This document shows positions 1-7,071 of a DNA stretch of 64,000 nt, piece by piece. The stretch spans positions 186,001 to 250,000 of the forward strand of contig NZ_BMHY01000002.1 in NCBI RefSeq assembly GCF_014641555.1, in the 5' to 3' direction. The first letter of the stretch is position 1. Each line of letters begins with the position of its first letter. Below the pieces are notes generated by a model, which searched no databases, was not told the DNA's origin, and saw only the letters and a program-made list of their open reading frames with translations. Made by a program: the position numbers and the translations under genes. Source of the DNA: Paenibacillus radicis (ex Gao et al. 2016) (GTDB lineage Bacteria > Bacillota > Bacilli > Paenibacillales > Paenibacillaceae).

Positions 1-2
1 AG

Positions 3-56
3 CTGGAACAAGAACTAAAAGCGGTGCTTAAAGCGCTTGAGGAAGCTTGCTCTTGA
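3..56 (+). CDS. 3' end of an unidentified gene (truncated by window edge)
   Basis: This frame is open from the left edge and stops at TGA 54-56, giving the tail LEQELKAVLKALEEACS. It is Leu/Glu/Lys-rich and would form an amphipathic helix. A strong hairpin about 50 bases downstream (104-137) is placed as expected for the end of a transcription unit. Too little is visible to name a function, and the other two forward frames close within 30 bases. Confidence 0.4.
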   Translation: MEQELKAVLKALEEACS

Positions 57-103
57 TGGAGTCCACTTGCCATAAGGCAATCATCCTTTTTTCAATGCAA
101 TAA

Positions 104-137
104 TCAAAAAGAAGGTTACCTAAACCATTCTTTTTGA
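104..137 (+). terminator. terminator-like hairpin after the first gene
   Basis: The arms TCAAAAAGAAGGTT and AACCATTCTTTTTGA pair with a single bulged base around a short loop. The T-rich 3' arm makes it terminator-like. Its 3' arm overlaps the -35 box of the next promoter. Confidence 0.55.
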
Positions 138-163
138 CTTCTCAGACTGTAATCGCTTACAAT
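134..163 (+). promoter_or_regulatory. sigma-A type promoter of the riboswitch transcript
   Basis: TTGACT (134-139) and TACAAT (158-163) are separated by 18 bases. The predicted transcript start near 170 falls at the 5' edge of the riboswitch aptamer, which supports this being its promoter. Confidence 0.55.
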
Positions 164-164
164 A

Positions 165-285
165 TAGCTACGCTTAGTTTTCGGCCACCCGGCCGAGAAG
201 CGGGGGAACCAGTCAATTGGGGCGAATCATTCGTGAATGTAGGGTACCATCTTACCCGAGCCCGTCAGCTAACCTCGTCAGCAGT
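165..285 (+). promoter_or_regulatory. c-di-AMP riboswitch (ydaO/yuaA class) aptamer
   Basis: The conserved blocks of the ydaO-yuaA class appear in order: GCGGGGGAACC (about 199-210), TTGGGGCGAATC (217-229), GTAGGGTACC (239-248), TTACCCGAGCCCG (252-264) and CAGCTAACCTCGT (266-278). This class binds cyclic di-AMP and usually turns genes off when the messenger is high; targets are mostly potassium transport, osmolyte and cell-wall genes. It has its own promoter just upstream and a terminator just downstream, and the next gene is a KamA-family aminomutase. The match was made from memory of the consensus. Confidence 0.88.
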
Positions 286-289
286 GGAT

Positions 290-351
290 GGGTCTGCTTC
301 TAATTGAATGTGATCAACCAGAGACCCTATTTTTTATATGGGTCTCTTTTT
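290..351 (+). terminator. riboswitch expression platform: terminator with competing antiterminator
   Basis: GAGACCC (321-327) pairs with GGGTCTC (340-346) and is followed by TTTTTG, a classical intrinsic terminator. GGGTCT at 290-295, just 3' of the aptamer, is an exact complement of AGACCC at 322-327, so the two could form an antiterminator when the aptamer is unbound. This fits transcriptional control of the downstream aminomutase gene at 441. Confidence 0.75.
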
Positions 352-440
352 GTCTTTTTTTGGACCCTGCTGGCGGCACACTGGCTTCTTGACACAAAAG
401 GCTCCCTTTATTCTCACATTATGGGACGAAGGAGAGAGAT

Positions 441-1613
441 ATGGTGCAGAAGGTACGGTACATTACAGATGTTGCGAAGGTTGAGATGTTGTCTGAACGC
501 GAGAAAGAGGCTTTGAAGCCAATTACGGACAAATTCGTGTTTCGCGTCAATGATTATTACCTCCAGTTAATCGATTGGAATGATCCTCATGATCCGATCC
601 GCAAACTCGTCATTCCTAATGAGGGAGAACTGTCCGAATATGGACGCTGGGATGCTTCTGATGAGGATACGAACTATGTGGTCCCCGGCTGCCAGCACAA
701 ATACCGGACGACGGCGCTGCTTATTGTCTCGGAGGTATGCGGATCTTACTGCCGCTACTGCTTCCGCAAGCGGTTGTTCCGCAACGATGTGAAGGAAGCG
801 ATGTCTGATGTAGCGCCAGGTCTTGCTTATATTGCTCAAACGCCCGAGATTAACAATGTGCTTCTCACCGGCGGGGACAGCCTCATTCTGGCAACCGCCA
901 AGCTGCGTACGATTATTGAAGGACTTCGAAGCATCGACCATGTCAAAATCATCCGGCTAGGCTCGAAAATTCCGGTGTTCAATCCGATGCGGATTTACCA
1001 GGATGAGGAGCTGCTGGAGCTGATCCGGACGCATTCGACAGAGGAGAAGCGGATTTATGTAATGGCGCATATCAACCATCCCCGTGAAATTACGCCCGAA
1101 GCTAGAAGAGGGTTCAAGGCTTTGCATGATGCAGGAGCGATTGTCGTGAACCAAACTCCGGTTCTTAAGGGCATTAACGATGATCCGGCTGTATTGGGCG
1201 AGCTGCTGGACCAGCTGTCATGGGCAGGCGTTACGCCTTACTATTTTTTCGTAAATAGACCTGTGGCCGGCAATCGTGAATTTGTGCTACCGCTTGAGCG
1301 GGTTTACCAGATTGTAGAGGAAGCAAAGGCGAGAACCTCCGGTTTGGGCAAAAGAGTACGTTTATCCATGAGCCATACATCCGGCAAAATCGAGATCTTG
1401 GCGATTGAGAACGGCAAAGCCTATCTCAAGTATCATCAGTCAAGGGACGAGGATTATGGGAAGTTCATGATGCTGGATTGTCCGCCCGATGCCGAATGGT
1501 TCGACGATCTCCCGGGCAGTGAGCACTATTGGACGAAGCCGGTGAAAAAGAACGATTCTATCATTTCTGTTAACGAACTAGCGAGCAGGCAAAGCTGCGC
1601 AGCTTTTGATTAA
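441..1613 (+). CDS. KamA-family radical SAM amino-acid 2,3-aminomutase
   Basis: The 390-residue protein carries the radical-SAM cluster motif C100-X3-C104-X2-C107 (CGSYCRYC), the family signature LLTGGDSLI (141-149) and a probable PLP lysine K316 in SHTSGK. Family members move an alpha-amino group to the beta carbon using SAM, a 4Fe-4S cluster and PLP. Aligned by eye to clostridial lysine 2,3-aminomutase, the two aspartates that hold the substrate side-chain amine (D293, D330) are replaced by R273 and S309. A basic plus a polar neutral residue there is what is reported for glutamate 2,3-aminomutase, so beta-glutamate, a known compatible solute, is a candidate product. It is shorter than typical KamA (about 415-470). 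EpmB is less likely: no efp or epmA is nearby. GGAG precedes the ATG, and the gene lies behind a c-di-AMP riboswitch, which also suggests an osmotic role. Confidence 0.85.
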   Translation: MVQKVRYITDVAKVEMLSEREKEALKPITDKFVFRVNDYYLQLIDWNDPHDPIRKLVIPNEGELSEYGRWDASDEDTNYVVPGCQHKYRTTALLIVSEVCGSYCRYCFRKRLFRNDVKEAMSDVAPGLAYIAQTPEINNVLLTGGDSLILATAKLRTIIEGLRSIDHVKIIRLGSKIPVFNPMRIYQDEELLELIRTHSTEEKRIYVMAHINHPREITPEARRGFKALHDAGAIVVNQTPVLKGINDDPAVLGELLDQLSWAGVTPYYFFVNRPVAGNREFVLPLERVYQIVEEAKARTSGLGKRVRLSMSHTSGKIEILAIENGKAYLKYHQSRDEDYGKFMMLDCPPDAEWFDDLPGSEHYWTKPVKKNDSIISVNELASRQSCAAFD

Positions 1614-1639
1614 ATGAATTGAATCTACCAATCCGCAGG

Positions 1640-1681
1640 GCAGCAAAGTCATTTTAGGACTTTTGCTGCTTCTTTTGTTTT
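1640..1681 (+). terminator. intrinsic terminator of the aminomutase gene
   Basis: GCAGCAAAGTC (1640-1650) pairs with GACTTTTGCTGC (1658-1669), followed by a T-rich tract. It closes the riboswitch-controlled unit as a single-gene transcript. Confidence 0.8.
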
Positions 1682-1753
1682 CCAATTATTGATAAAGTGG
1701 TAAACTGGAAGGTAAAATGTAGCAAATTGGAAAAGAAAGCGGAGAGATCAGAT

Positions 1754-2098
1754 ATGAATAGCAAAATAGTAGTCAAACTGACAAATCTAGTTGGATATAC
1801 GGCGAGCATTTCGACGATTTTATTATGGATTATTTTTGTATGGGTGAATCCGTATGGTCCTGGAATGGAAAAAACGAGCGCATTTATTACATTTATGATG
1901 CTTGTGCTTCCTGCTGTTATTTTTGGAACGGGTCTCATGCTGGAGAGAAGTATGATTTTATTAGCAGCTTATATATGGAGTTTTCCGTATAGTATATATA
2001 TGGTTGTTACGCCAGGCGTGTTTATGCTGTTTGGCATGACAAGCTTTATCTATTTTATTTGTTTTATGATGTATCGGTTTCGCGGAGTCAAATATTGA
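1754..2098 (+). CDS. small integral membrane protein
   Basis: A 114-residue protein starting MNSKIVVKLTNLVGY. The ATG at 1754 is chosen over an upstream in-frame start because GGAGAG lies 7 bases before it. At least three hydrophobic segments are visible (about residues 13-31, 38-58 and 75-100), ending in a basic tail YRFRGVKY, consistent with positive-inside topology. No family is recognised. It sits between the aminomutase terminator and a lipoprotein gene 33 bases downstream on the same strand, so those two may be co-transcribed. Confidence 0.6.
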   Translation: MNSKIVVKLTNLVGYTASISTILLWIIFVWVNPYGPGMEKTSAFITFMMLVLPAVIFGTGLMLERSMILLAAYIWSFPYSIYMVVTPGVFMLFGMTSFIYFICFMMYRFRGVKY

Positions 2099-2131
2099 GG
2101 CATCCAGAGCAATAAGAAGAGGGGGCCCAGC

Positions 2132-2617
2132 ATGAGAAAACGGAGTTTTACTCTATTTATTCTGATCGTTCTAGCATTGGCAGGGTGCTCGTCAGGCAGC
2201 CGGCTCATTTTTGAAGATGAGGATATTAAAATAAAACTAACAGCTTTCCAAGTGAAAGAGGACTATACCGAATATGAAATCGAGGTGAAAAATGACGGCA
2301 AGGTCGAAGTGAGAAATCTCAATTTCTATCTTTCTTTTCCTGTGATTACTACGAGCGGAACAAGCGAAAATCCGTTCAAGCTGGAAGGTAGAACAGGCCG
2401 AGATCGGCCAGTTGTACTCAGCCCGGGCGAAAAAACCATATATACGTTTAAAGCGCCGATTCAAAAGGTATTCGGAGATTCCAAGCTCCTTAACTTCAAT
2501 CAGCCTTTCGTCGATTTAAACGGTACGATTTTATATAAGAAGAAAGAGATTCCTTTTAGTAAGGGAATGGGCTTGGGGCTCGTCGAGGACAGCGATAAAG
2601 AGAGCAGCAGCCAATAA
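2132..2617 (+). CDS. small lipoprotein of unknown function
   Basis: A 161-residue protein with a basic start (MRKRS), a hydrophobic stretch and the lipobox LALAGC, so it is predicted to be lipid-anchored on the outer face of the membrane. The mature part is rich in alternating beta-strand patterns (EIEVKNDGKVEVRNLNFYLS; SPGEKTIYTFKAP), resembling the immunoglobulin-like fold of DUF4352-type lipoproteins; that is a fold impression only. A good ribosome site (AGAGGGGG) precedes the ATG. It is followed closely by a 51-residue membrane peptide gene. Confidence 0.65.
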   Translation: MRKRSFTLFILIVLALAGCSSGSRLIFEDEDIKIKLTAFQVKEDYTEYEIEVKNDGKVEVRNLNFYLSFPVITTSGTSENPFKLEGRTGRDRPVVLSPGEKTIYTFKAPIQKVFGDSKLLNFNQPFVDLNGTILYKKKEIPFSKGMGLGLVEDSDKESSSQ

Positions 2618-2649
2618 CAATAAAAATAATTTCATCAGGGGGAATGCCC

Positions 2650-2805
2650 ATGTGGCTGATCATTGGCTTAATATTTTTTGTTCTATGTATCTCAAGCATT
2701 ATAGGCAACCAAGTGGTCTCTTTGCGAAAAATGGATGACATGCAGAAATCGCTGGAGGAGCTGAACCAGAGTCTCCGGGAGTTGAACAGGAAGCAAGAGC
2801 ATTGA
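2650..2805 (+). CDS. 51-residue membrane-anchored coiled-coil miniprotein
   Basis: ATG 2650 follows CAGGGGGA with 8-base spacing; an in-frame ATG at 2644 lies too close to that site. The product begins MWLIIGLIFFVLCISSIIGN, a single membrane helix, and continues with a charged heptad-like tail (MDDMQKSLEELNQSLRELNR) that should form a coiled coil. It has the same architecture, though little sequence identity, as the 49-residue protein at 14337-14486. No family is recognised; a scaffold or partner role is inference only. Confidence 0.55.
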   Translation: MWLIIGLIFFVLCISSIIGNQVVSLRKMDDMQKSLEELNQSLRELNRKQEH

Positions 2806-2930
2806 TGGAAGGGAGCGGCAGCTTAACAGCCAGCGCATAAATTTTCATGCATTCGACAGGGATTACTGCCCTCCTTTCGTTCTCAGAATTTCTATATTTC
2901 TAGATACATAGAATCAATGAACGAAAAAAA

Positions 2931-3212
2931 TTACTCCAGCAAATAAGGTGCGTATCGTTGCGCCACTTCGCGGTTTACACGGTAGTAGATATACGTTCCG
3001 TCCTTGCGTTGTTCAAGCAACCCGCAATCTGCCATTTGCTTCAAGTGATGTGAAAGCGTTGAACTAGCTACCGTTACGAGTCTGGTTCCAATATCGGTGC
3101 AGCATAAATCGGCCTCTCGCGTAAGAAGCATAGCGATTTTGATCCGGGTAGGTTCTCCAAGTGCTTTATATACTTTAACAGCTTGACGAACGTCTTTATG
3201 TTCTCCTGCCAT
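2931..3212 (-). CDS. ArsR/SmtB-family winged-helix regulator
   Basis: A 93-residue DNA-binding protein with the ArsR core: ALGEPTRIKIAMLL, then the recognition region (SSTLSHHLKQMADCGLLEQRKDG) and the wing TYIYYRVN. A pair of adjacent cysteines in ADLCCTDIG sits where ArsR proteins carry the ELCVCDL metal site, so thiol or metal sensing is possible but not shown. ATG 3212 is chosen because GGTGA lies about 8 bases upstream; a longer reading from TTG 3233 is possible. It is divergent from the first sugar transporter operon and may have no link to it. Confidence 0.8.
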   Translation of the reverse strand: MAGEHKDVRQAVKVYKALGEPTRIKIAMLLTREADLCCTDIGTRLVTVASSTLSHHLKQMADCGLLEQRKDGTYIYYRVNREVAQRYAPYLLE

Positions 3213-3312
3213 CGTAAATTCACCTTTTTTCAACCGTAATATTTCTGAATCCGTAGAAACAAAATAGCATACCTAGTAAATACTTGCAACTTTTCGTTTA
3301 TCTATTTTCTCT

Positions 3313-3335
3313 AAAAGCCCGCCTCGGGCTTTTTT
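3313..3335 (+). terminator. hairpin in the leader of transporter operon 1
   Basis: AAAAGCCCG pairs with CGGGCTTTTTT around CCT, a compact terminator with a T6 tract. No plus-strand gene ends nearby, so it either blocks antisense read-through across the ArsR gene or attenuates the operon starting at 3440. Confidence 0.6.
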
Positions 3336-3439
3336 GTCGTTTCTATCGTTTTCTCCAATCAAATTGATGAAAAACCAATCGTTGTGATATGGTTCCGCTT
3401 TCATTTCCTCCCTATACTTTTAAACAAAGGGGTGACACG

Positions 3440-4333
3440 ATGCTTGCAAGTCTGAGAAAATACCGCTGGCAGTACATGATGATTTTACCGGCCTTCGTAC
3501 TTTTATTCCTATTTAATTACGTACCGATGACCGGCATACAAGTGGCATTCAAAGATTTTCACATCGGCCTGACGGTATGGAACAGCCCGTGGGTCGGCTT
3601 TGAAAACTTTGCATTTTTGAAAGATGAACAGTTTTGGATTGTGGCTCGAAATACGATCTACATCGCGGCGCTAAAATTTGTGTTCGGTTTCCCGGCACCA
3701 ATTCTATTGGCATTGTTGATCAATGAAGTTCGCAACAGCGTCTTTAAGCGGTTTGTCCAATCGGTCAGTTATTTGCCGCATTTCTTCTCATGGATTGTTA
3801 TTGCTTATATTCTGCAATCCCTGCTTACGCTCGACGGCGGATTGGTCAATCAGCTCATTACGAATCTGGGCGGCGATCCTGTTTTCTTTCTAGGTTCGAC
3901 CGAATGGTTTCGGCCAATGATTGTCGTAAGCGGCATGTGGAAGGAAGTAGGCTGGAATACGATTCTGTATTTGGCGGCTATTACGACCATTGATCCGCAG
4001 CTGTATGAAGCGGCTAAAGTGGAAGGTGCCGGCAAGCTGTCGCAGATTCGTCATATTACGATACCAGGCCTGATGCCTACAATTACGATCATTCTCATTC
4101 TGAGTATGCCAAGTCTGATTGCTGTCGGAATGGATCAGATTTATCCGTTGATGAATCCGGCGAACCAGCCGGTAGCAGACGTACTCGATACGTACATTTT
4201 ACGCAGCGGCTTGCAGCAGGGCTACTTCGGACCGGCAACGGCAGTGGGCCTTATCTCTTCGCTCATCAGTCTGATCCTCGTCGTAACGACCAATAAGATA
4301 TCCAACAAGATGAACGGGGAGGGGCTCTGGTAA
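3440..4333 (+). CDS. LplB-type sugar ABC transporter permease (system 1)
   Basis: A 297-residue polytopic membrane protein of the carbohydrate-uptake (CUT1) permease family. It begins with the LplB-style pattern LRKYRWQYMMILPAFVLLFL, then FNYVPMTGIQVAFKDF, and has the cytoplasmic EAA loop EAAKVEGAGKLSQIRHITIP that docks the ATPase. ATG 3440 is chosen over an in-frame upstream start at 3389 because AAAGGGGTGA lies just before it. The next permease starts 2 bases after its stop. No ATPase gene is present; such systems usually share an MsmX-type ATPase encoded elsewhere. Confidence 0.9.
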   Translation: MLASLRKYRWQYMMILPAFVLLFLFNYVPMTGIQVAFKDFHIGLTVWNSPWVGFENFAFLKDEQFWIVARNTIYIAALKFVFGFPAPILLALLINEVRNSVFKRFVQSVSYLPHFFSWIVIAYILQSLLTLDGGLVNQLITNLGGDPVFFLGSTEWFRPMIVVSGMWKEVGWNTILYLAAITTIDPQLYEAAKVEGAGKLSQIRHITIPGLMPTITIILILSMPSLIAVGMDQIYPLMNPANQPVADVLDTYILRSGLQQGYFGPATAVGLISSLISLILVVTTNKISNKMNGEGLW

Positions 4334-4335
4334 GC

Positions 4336-5232
4336 ATGAAACTTTCAACTGGCGAAAAGGTAAGTCAGATAGTTATAGTTGTGTTTCTGGGCCTGCTATG
4401 CGTATCTGTTATTTATCCGTTTATGTACATGCTGGCGATATCGCTAAATGTAGGCAGTGATGCTGCAAAAGGCGGTGTATACTTATGGCCGCGGGAGTTC
4501 ACTTTGTACAATTATGAAGTCGTTCTTGGCAATTCGGTCATTCAGCACGCTTATATCATTACGATTCTCCGCACGATTATCGGCACCATTTGCGGTTTGT
4601 TTATTACATTGATTGCAGCATTTGGCCTGTCCTACCGGGCGCTGCCACTGCGGAATACGCTGCTCGGCTACATTCTGGTCACGATGCTGTTCAGCGGCGG
4701 TTTGATTCCGTTCTATATTCAGCTCTATAACTTAAATCTGATCAATTCATTCTGGGTCTATATCATTCCAACTGCTTTCTCAGCCTGGAATATGTTCGTT
4801 ATGATGAAATTCATTCAAGGCATTCCGGATGCGCTTATCGAGTCCGCTGAAATCGACGGCGCCAACCCGGTTCGCATCCTATATTCGATCATTATTCCGC
4901 TTTCTAAGCCAATGCTGGCGGCGCTTGGTTTGTTCACCGCCGTTATGCACTGGAACGACTGGTTCGCAGGGGCGTTCTACGTATCCGACCAGACGCTGAT
5001 TCCGGTACAGACCTTCCTGCAGCAGCTGCTTTCCGCCCAGGATATATCGGTCGTACTTGGCTCCAATAACAATCAGGAAGCGATCGCCCGGGGCTCGATG
5101 TTATCCAACGTCACTCTGATGTCGATCAAAATGGCTACGGTCATGGTCAGTGCGCTGCCAATCCTTTGCGTCTATCCGTTCCTGCAAAAGTATTTCGTTA
5201 AAGGTGTATTAATCGGATCGGTCAAAGGGTAA
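4336..5232 (+). CDS. YtcP/CarB-type sugar ABC transporter permease (system 1)
   Basis: A 298-residue second permease of the same importer, with about six membrane segments, an EAA loop ESAEIDGANPVRILYSIIIP and the C-terminal signature YPFLQKYFVKGVLIGSVKG typical of YtcP-like proteins. It forms a heterodimer with the preceding LplB-type subunit. It is translationally coupled, with only 2 bases between the two genes. The binding lipoprotein gene follows after 66 bases. Confidence 0.9.
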   Translation: MKLSTGEKVSQIVIVVFLGLLCVSVIYPFMYMLAISLNVGSDAAKGGVYLWPREFTLYNYEVVLGNSVIQHAYIITILRTIIGTICGLFITLIAAFGLSYRALPLRNTLLGYILVTMLFSGGLIPFYIQLYNLNLINSFWVYIIPTAFSAWNMFVMMKFIQGIPDALIESAEIDGANPVRILYSIIIPLSKPMLAALGLFTAVMHWNDWFAGAFYVSDQTLIPVQTFLQQLLSAQDISVVLGSNNNQEAIARGSMLSNVTLMSIKMATVMVSALPILCVYPFLQKYFVKGVLIGSVKG

Positions 5233-5298
5233 GCCATAACTAACGGGTATAGGGCACTACAAAATACCAATTACAAGAAGAGAGAGGGGAAGCATGAC

Positions 5299-6972
5299 AT
5301 GAAAGTACAACGGGGAGCAAAAGGATGGGTCGCTTTAACGCTCGCAGCTTTGATGCTCGTTCTTGCAGCTTGTTCGTCAGGCGGCGGGGGCAAAAAAGAA
5401 GAGGGAAGCCCGAATGCCGGTGCTACAGCAGCAGCAGGAAACGAATCCAAAGCATTTAAGCTTTGGCTGGGCTGGACGGCAACGATCAATAACGACAGTA
5501 TGGTACAAACGTATTGGAGAGAGAAAGAGCCGGGCATTAACGTTCAAATCGAGGCTACGCAAGGCGATGCCATGACGGCGCTTAATCTGAAATTGAATAC
5601 AGGCGGATTCGAGGATGCGGCGATTTTTGGCCGTACCGATATCGTCACTTCCGCTATGATTAAATCCAATACGGTTCTGCCGCTGGAGCAATACTTCGAT
5701 ATGCCGGATAAATATCCGGGTCTGGCTGCCATTCCTAAGGTTTATCTGGATAAGATGAAGGATAAAGACGGCCATATCTGGTCGATTCCGGCTTGGTTTG
5801 ACCAAAATCCGCAAGACCCTTGGCCGGGCTGGGCTTCACTTGGCTGGTTCGTCCGTTCGGACGTGCTGGAGAAAACAGGCATGACGGTGGATGATCTGAA
5901 AACGATCGACGGCGTTGAAAAATATTTGAAAGCTGCTTCTCAGCAAAAGGATGCTTCCGGCAAAAACCTCATTCCGCTCAGCTTCTTGTCTGACGCGAAC
6001 GATGAGAATGTCATTCTGAGCACCTTCGGCGTGACGGTTGCATCGGCAGGCGGCGTCGTTCCAGTTGAGAAAAAAGGCGACGGCTTTGAATTCATCTACG
6101 ATAATCCGCAATACAAAGCTGCTTACCAATGGATGAACAAGCTGTACCGTGAAGGCTTGATGGATCACGAGGTTATTACCGACAAGAAAGAACGCTACAA
6201 AGAGAAAAACAAAACCGGTCGTGTTGCATTGAATGCCGGCGGATTCTTCAATATGGATGCTCAGCTGTGGGAAGTACTGGACGGTCCAACAGAACCGGCT
6301 TGGTACTATCAAGCGATTCCTTACCCGCAAGTAGAAGGCGTTAGCAAAGTGGGCGCGAATCAAATCGTTAACCCTTACCCTGCCAACGACATCTTTATCA
6401 ATAAAGATACGAAAAATCTTGGCGCTATCTTGAAATTCTTTGATTACACGCTGACGCAAAAACCAGAGCAGCAGCAGGTTGTAAGCGAAGGCCCTCCAGG
6501 CGTGTTCTGGGATTGGGTTGATCAATCGCTTGGCAAATGGACATACACGGATGAGAAATACCAACAGGCACATGATTCCGGTGATGCAGCGAAGGTTGCA
6601 AGTACGAACCCAGGTTTGTACGGCGCTGCGTCTTACAGCAATGAATGGTACCCGTGGTGGAACTACGGCGTAACGAAGCCGGAAGGCCGCTTGAAAACGA
6701 TCCAATTCACGGAGAGTATCGGTAAAATGGGCGGTATCCGTGTCGCTGAATCCTACGATATGGTGAAAGCAGAATCGGGCGGCTTGTGGGAGAAATATTT
6801 GCCTGAGCTTGAGAACGTAAGAAAAGAGTTCAAAGCTAAGCTGTTGATGGCTAAGGACGACGCTGCGTTTGAAGGCGCATGGAAGGACTTCCAAGCTGCT
6901 CTTGAGAAACGCGCGCACTGGACGGATTTGAAGAAAGAATGGCAAGCAACGCTTGATGCAACGAAAGCTTAA
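5299..6972 (+). CDS. extracellular sugar-binding lipoprotein (system 1)
   Basis: A 557-residue solute-binding protein for the importer encoded just upstream. It has a signal peptide ending in the lipobox VLAACSSGGG followed by a low-complexity Gly/Glu/Ala linker to about residue 50. The mature lobe pattern (WREKEPGINVQIEATQGDAM; LKLNTGGFEDAAIFGR; GHIWSIPAWFDQNPQDPW) matches the large CUT1 binding proteins of Paenibacillus linked to LplB/YtcP. The many Trp/Tyr residues suit stacking against oligosaccharides. GAGAGGGG precedes the ATG. The sugar cannot be told from sequence. Confidence 0.9.
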   Translation: MKVQRGAKGWVALTLAALMLVLAACSSGGGGKKEEGSPNAGATAAAGNESKAFKLWLGWTATINNDSMVQTYWREKEPGINVQIEATQGDAMTALNLKLNTGGFEDAAIFGRTDIVTSAMIKSNTVLPLEQYFDMPDKYPGLAAIPKVYLDKMKDKDGHIWSIPAWFDQNPQDPWPGWASLGWFVRSDVLEKTGMTVDDLKTIDGVEKYLKAASQQKDASGKNLIPLSFLSDANDENVILSTFGVTVASAGGVVPVEKKGDGFEFIYDNPQYKAAYQWMNKLYREGLMDHEVITDKKERYKEKNKTGRVALNAGGFFNMDAQLWEVLDGPTEPAWYYQAIPYPQVEGVSKVGANQIVNPYPANDIFINKDTKNLGAILKFFDYTLTQKPEQQQVVSEGPPGVFWDWVDQSLGKWTYTDEKYQQAHDSGDAAKVASTNPGLYGAASYSNEWYPWWNYGVTKPEGRLKTIQFTESIGKMGGIRVAESYDMVKAESGGLWEKYLPELENVRKEFKAKLLMAKDDAAFEGAWKDFQAALEKRAHWTDLKKEWQATLDATKA

Positions 6973-6992
6973 TGGAATAAAAAAAGGGACAG

Positions 6993-7015
6993 GGGAAGCC
7001 GCATCGCGGTTTCCC
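6993..7015 (+). terminator. hairpin between binding protein and two-component genes
   Basis: GGGAAGCCGC pairs with GCGGTTTCCC around ATC, but the T tract after it is weak (TTTCGTTCC). It could reduce rather than stop transcription into the two-component genes, or protect the upstream mRNA end. Confidence 0.5.
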
Positions 7016-7071
7016 TTTCGTTCCCGTACGGCGCGCGTGCTATACTGAACGTGTGAAAGGGGTCAGGCACC

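Noticed and set aside
304-516. 70-residue plus-strand frame before the aminomutase
   Set aside because: It spans the riboswitch terminator and runs into the aminomutase gene in another frame, and has no ribosome site.
2870-2915. ArsR operator in a 24-bp near palindrome around TTTCTAGATAC
   Set aside because: It lies at the 3' side of the ArsR gene, not its promoter, and the symmetry is imperfect.
5836-6945. 369-residue minus-strand frame
   Set aside because: It is fully antisense to the binding lipoprotein gene of system 1, Phe/Arg-rich and without family features or ribosome site.
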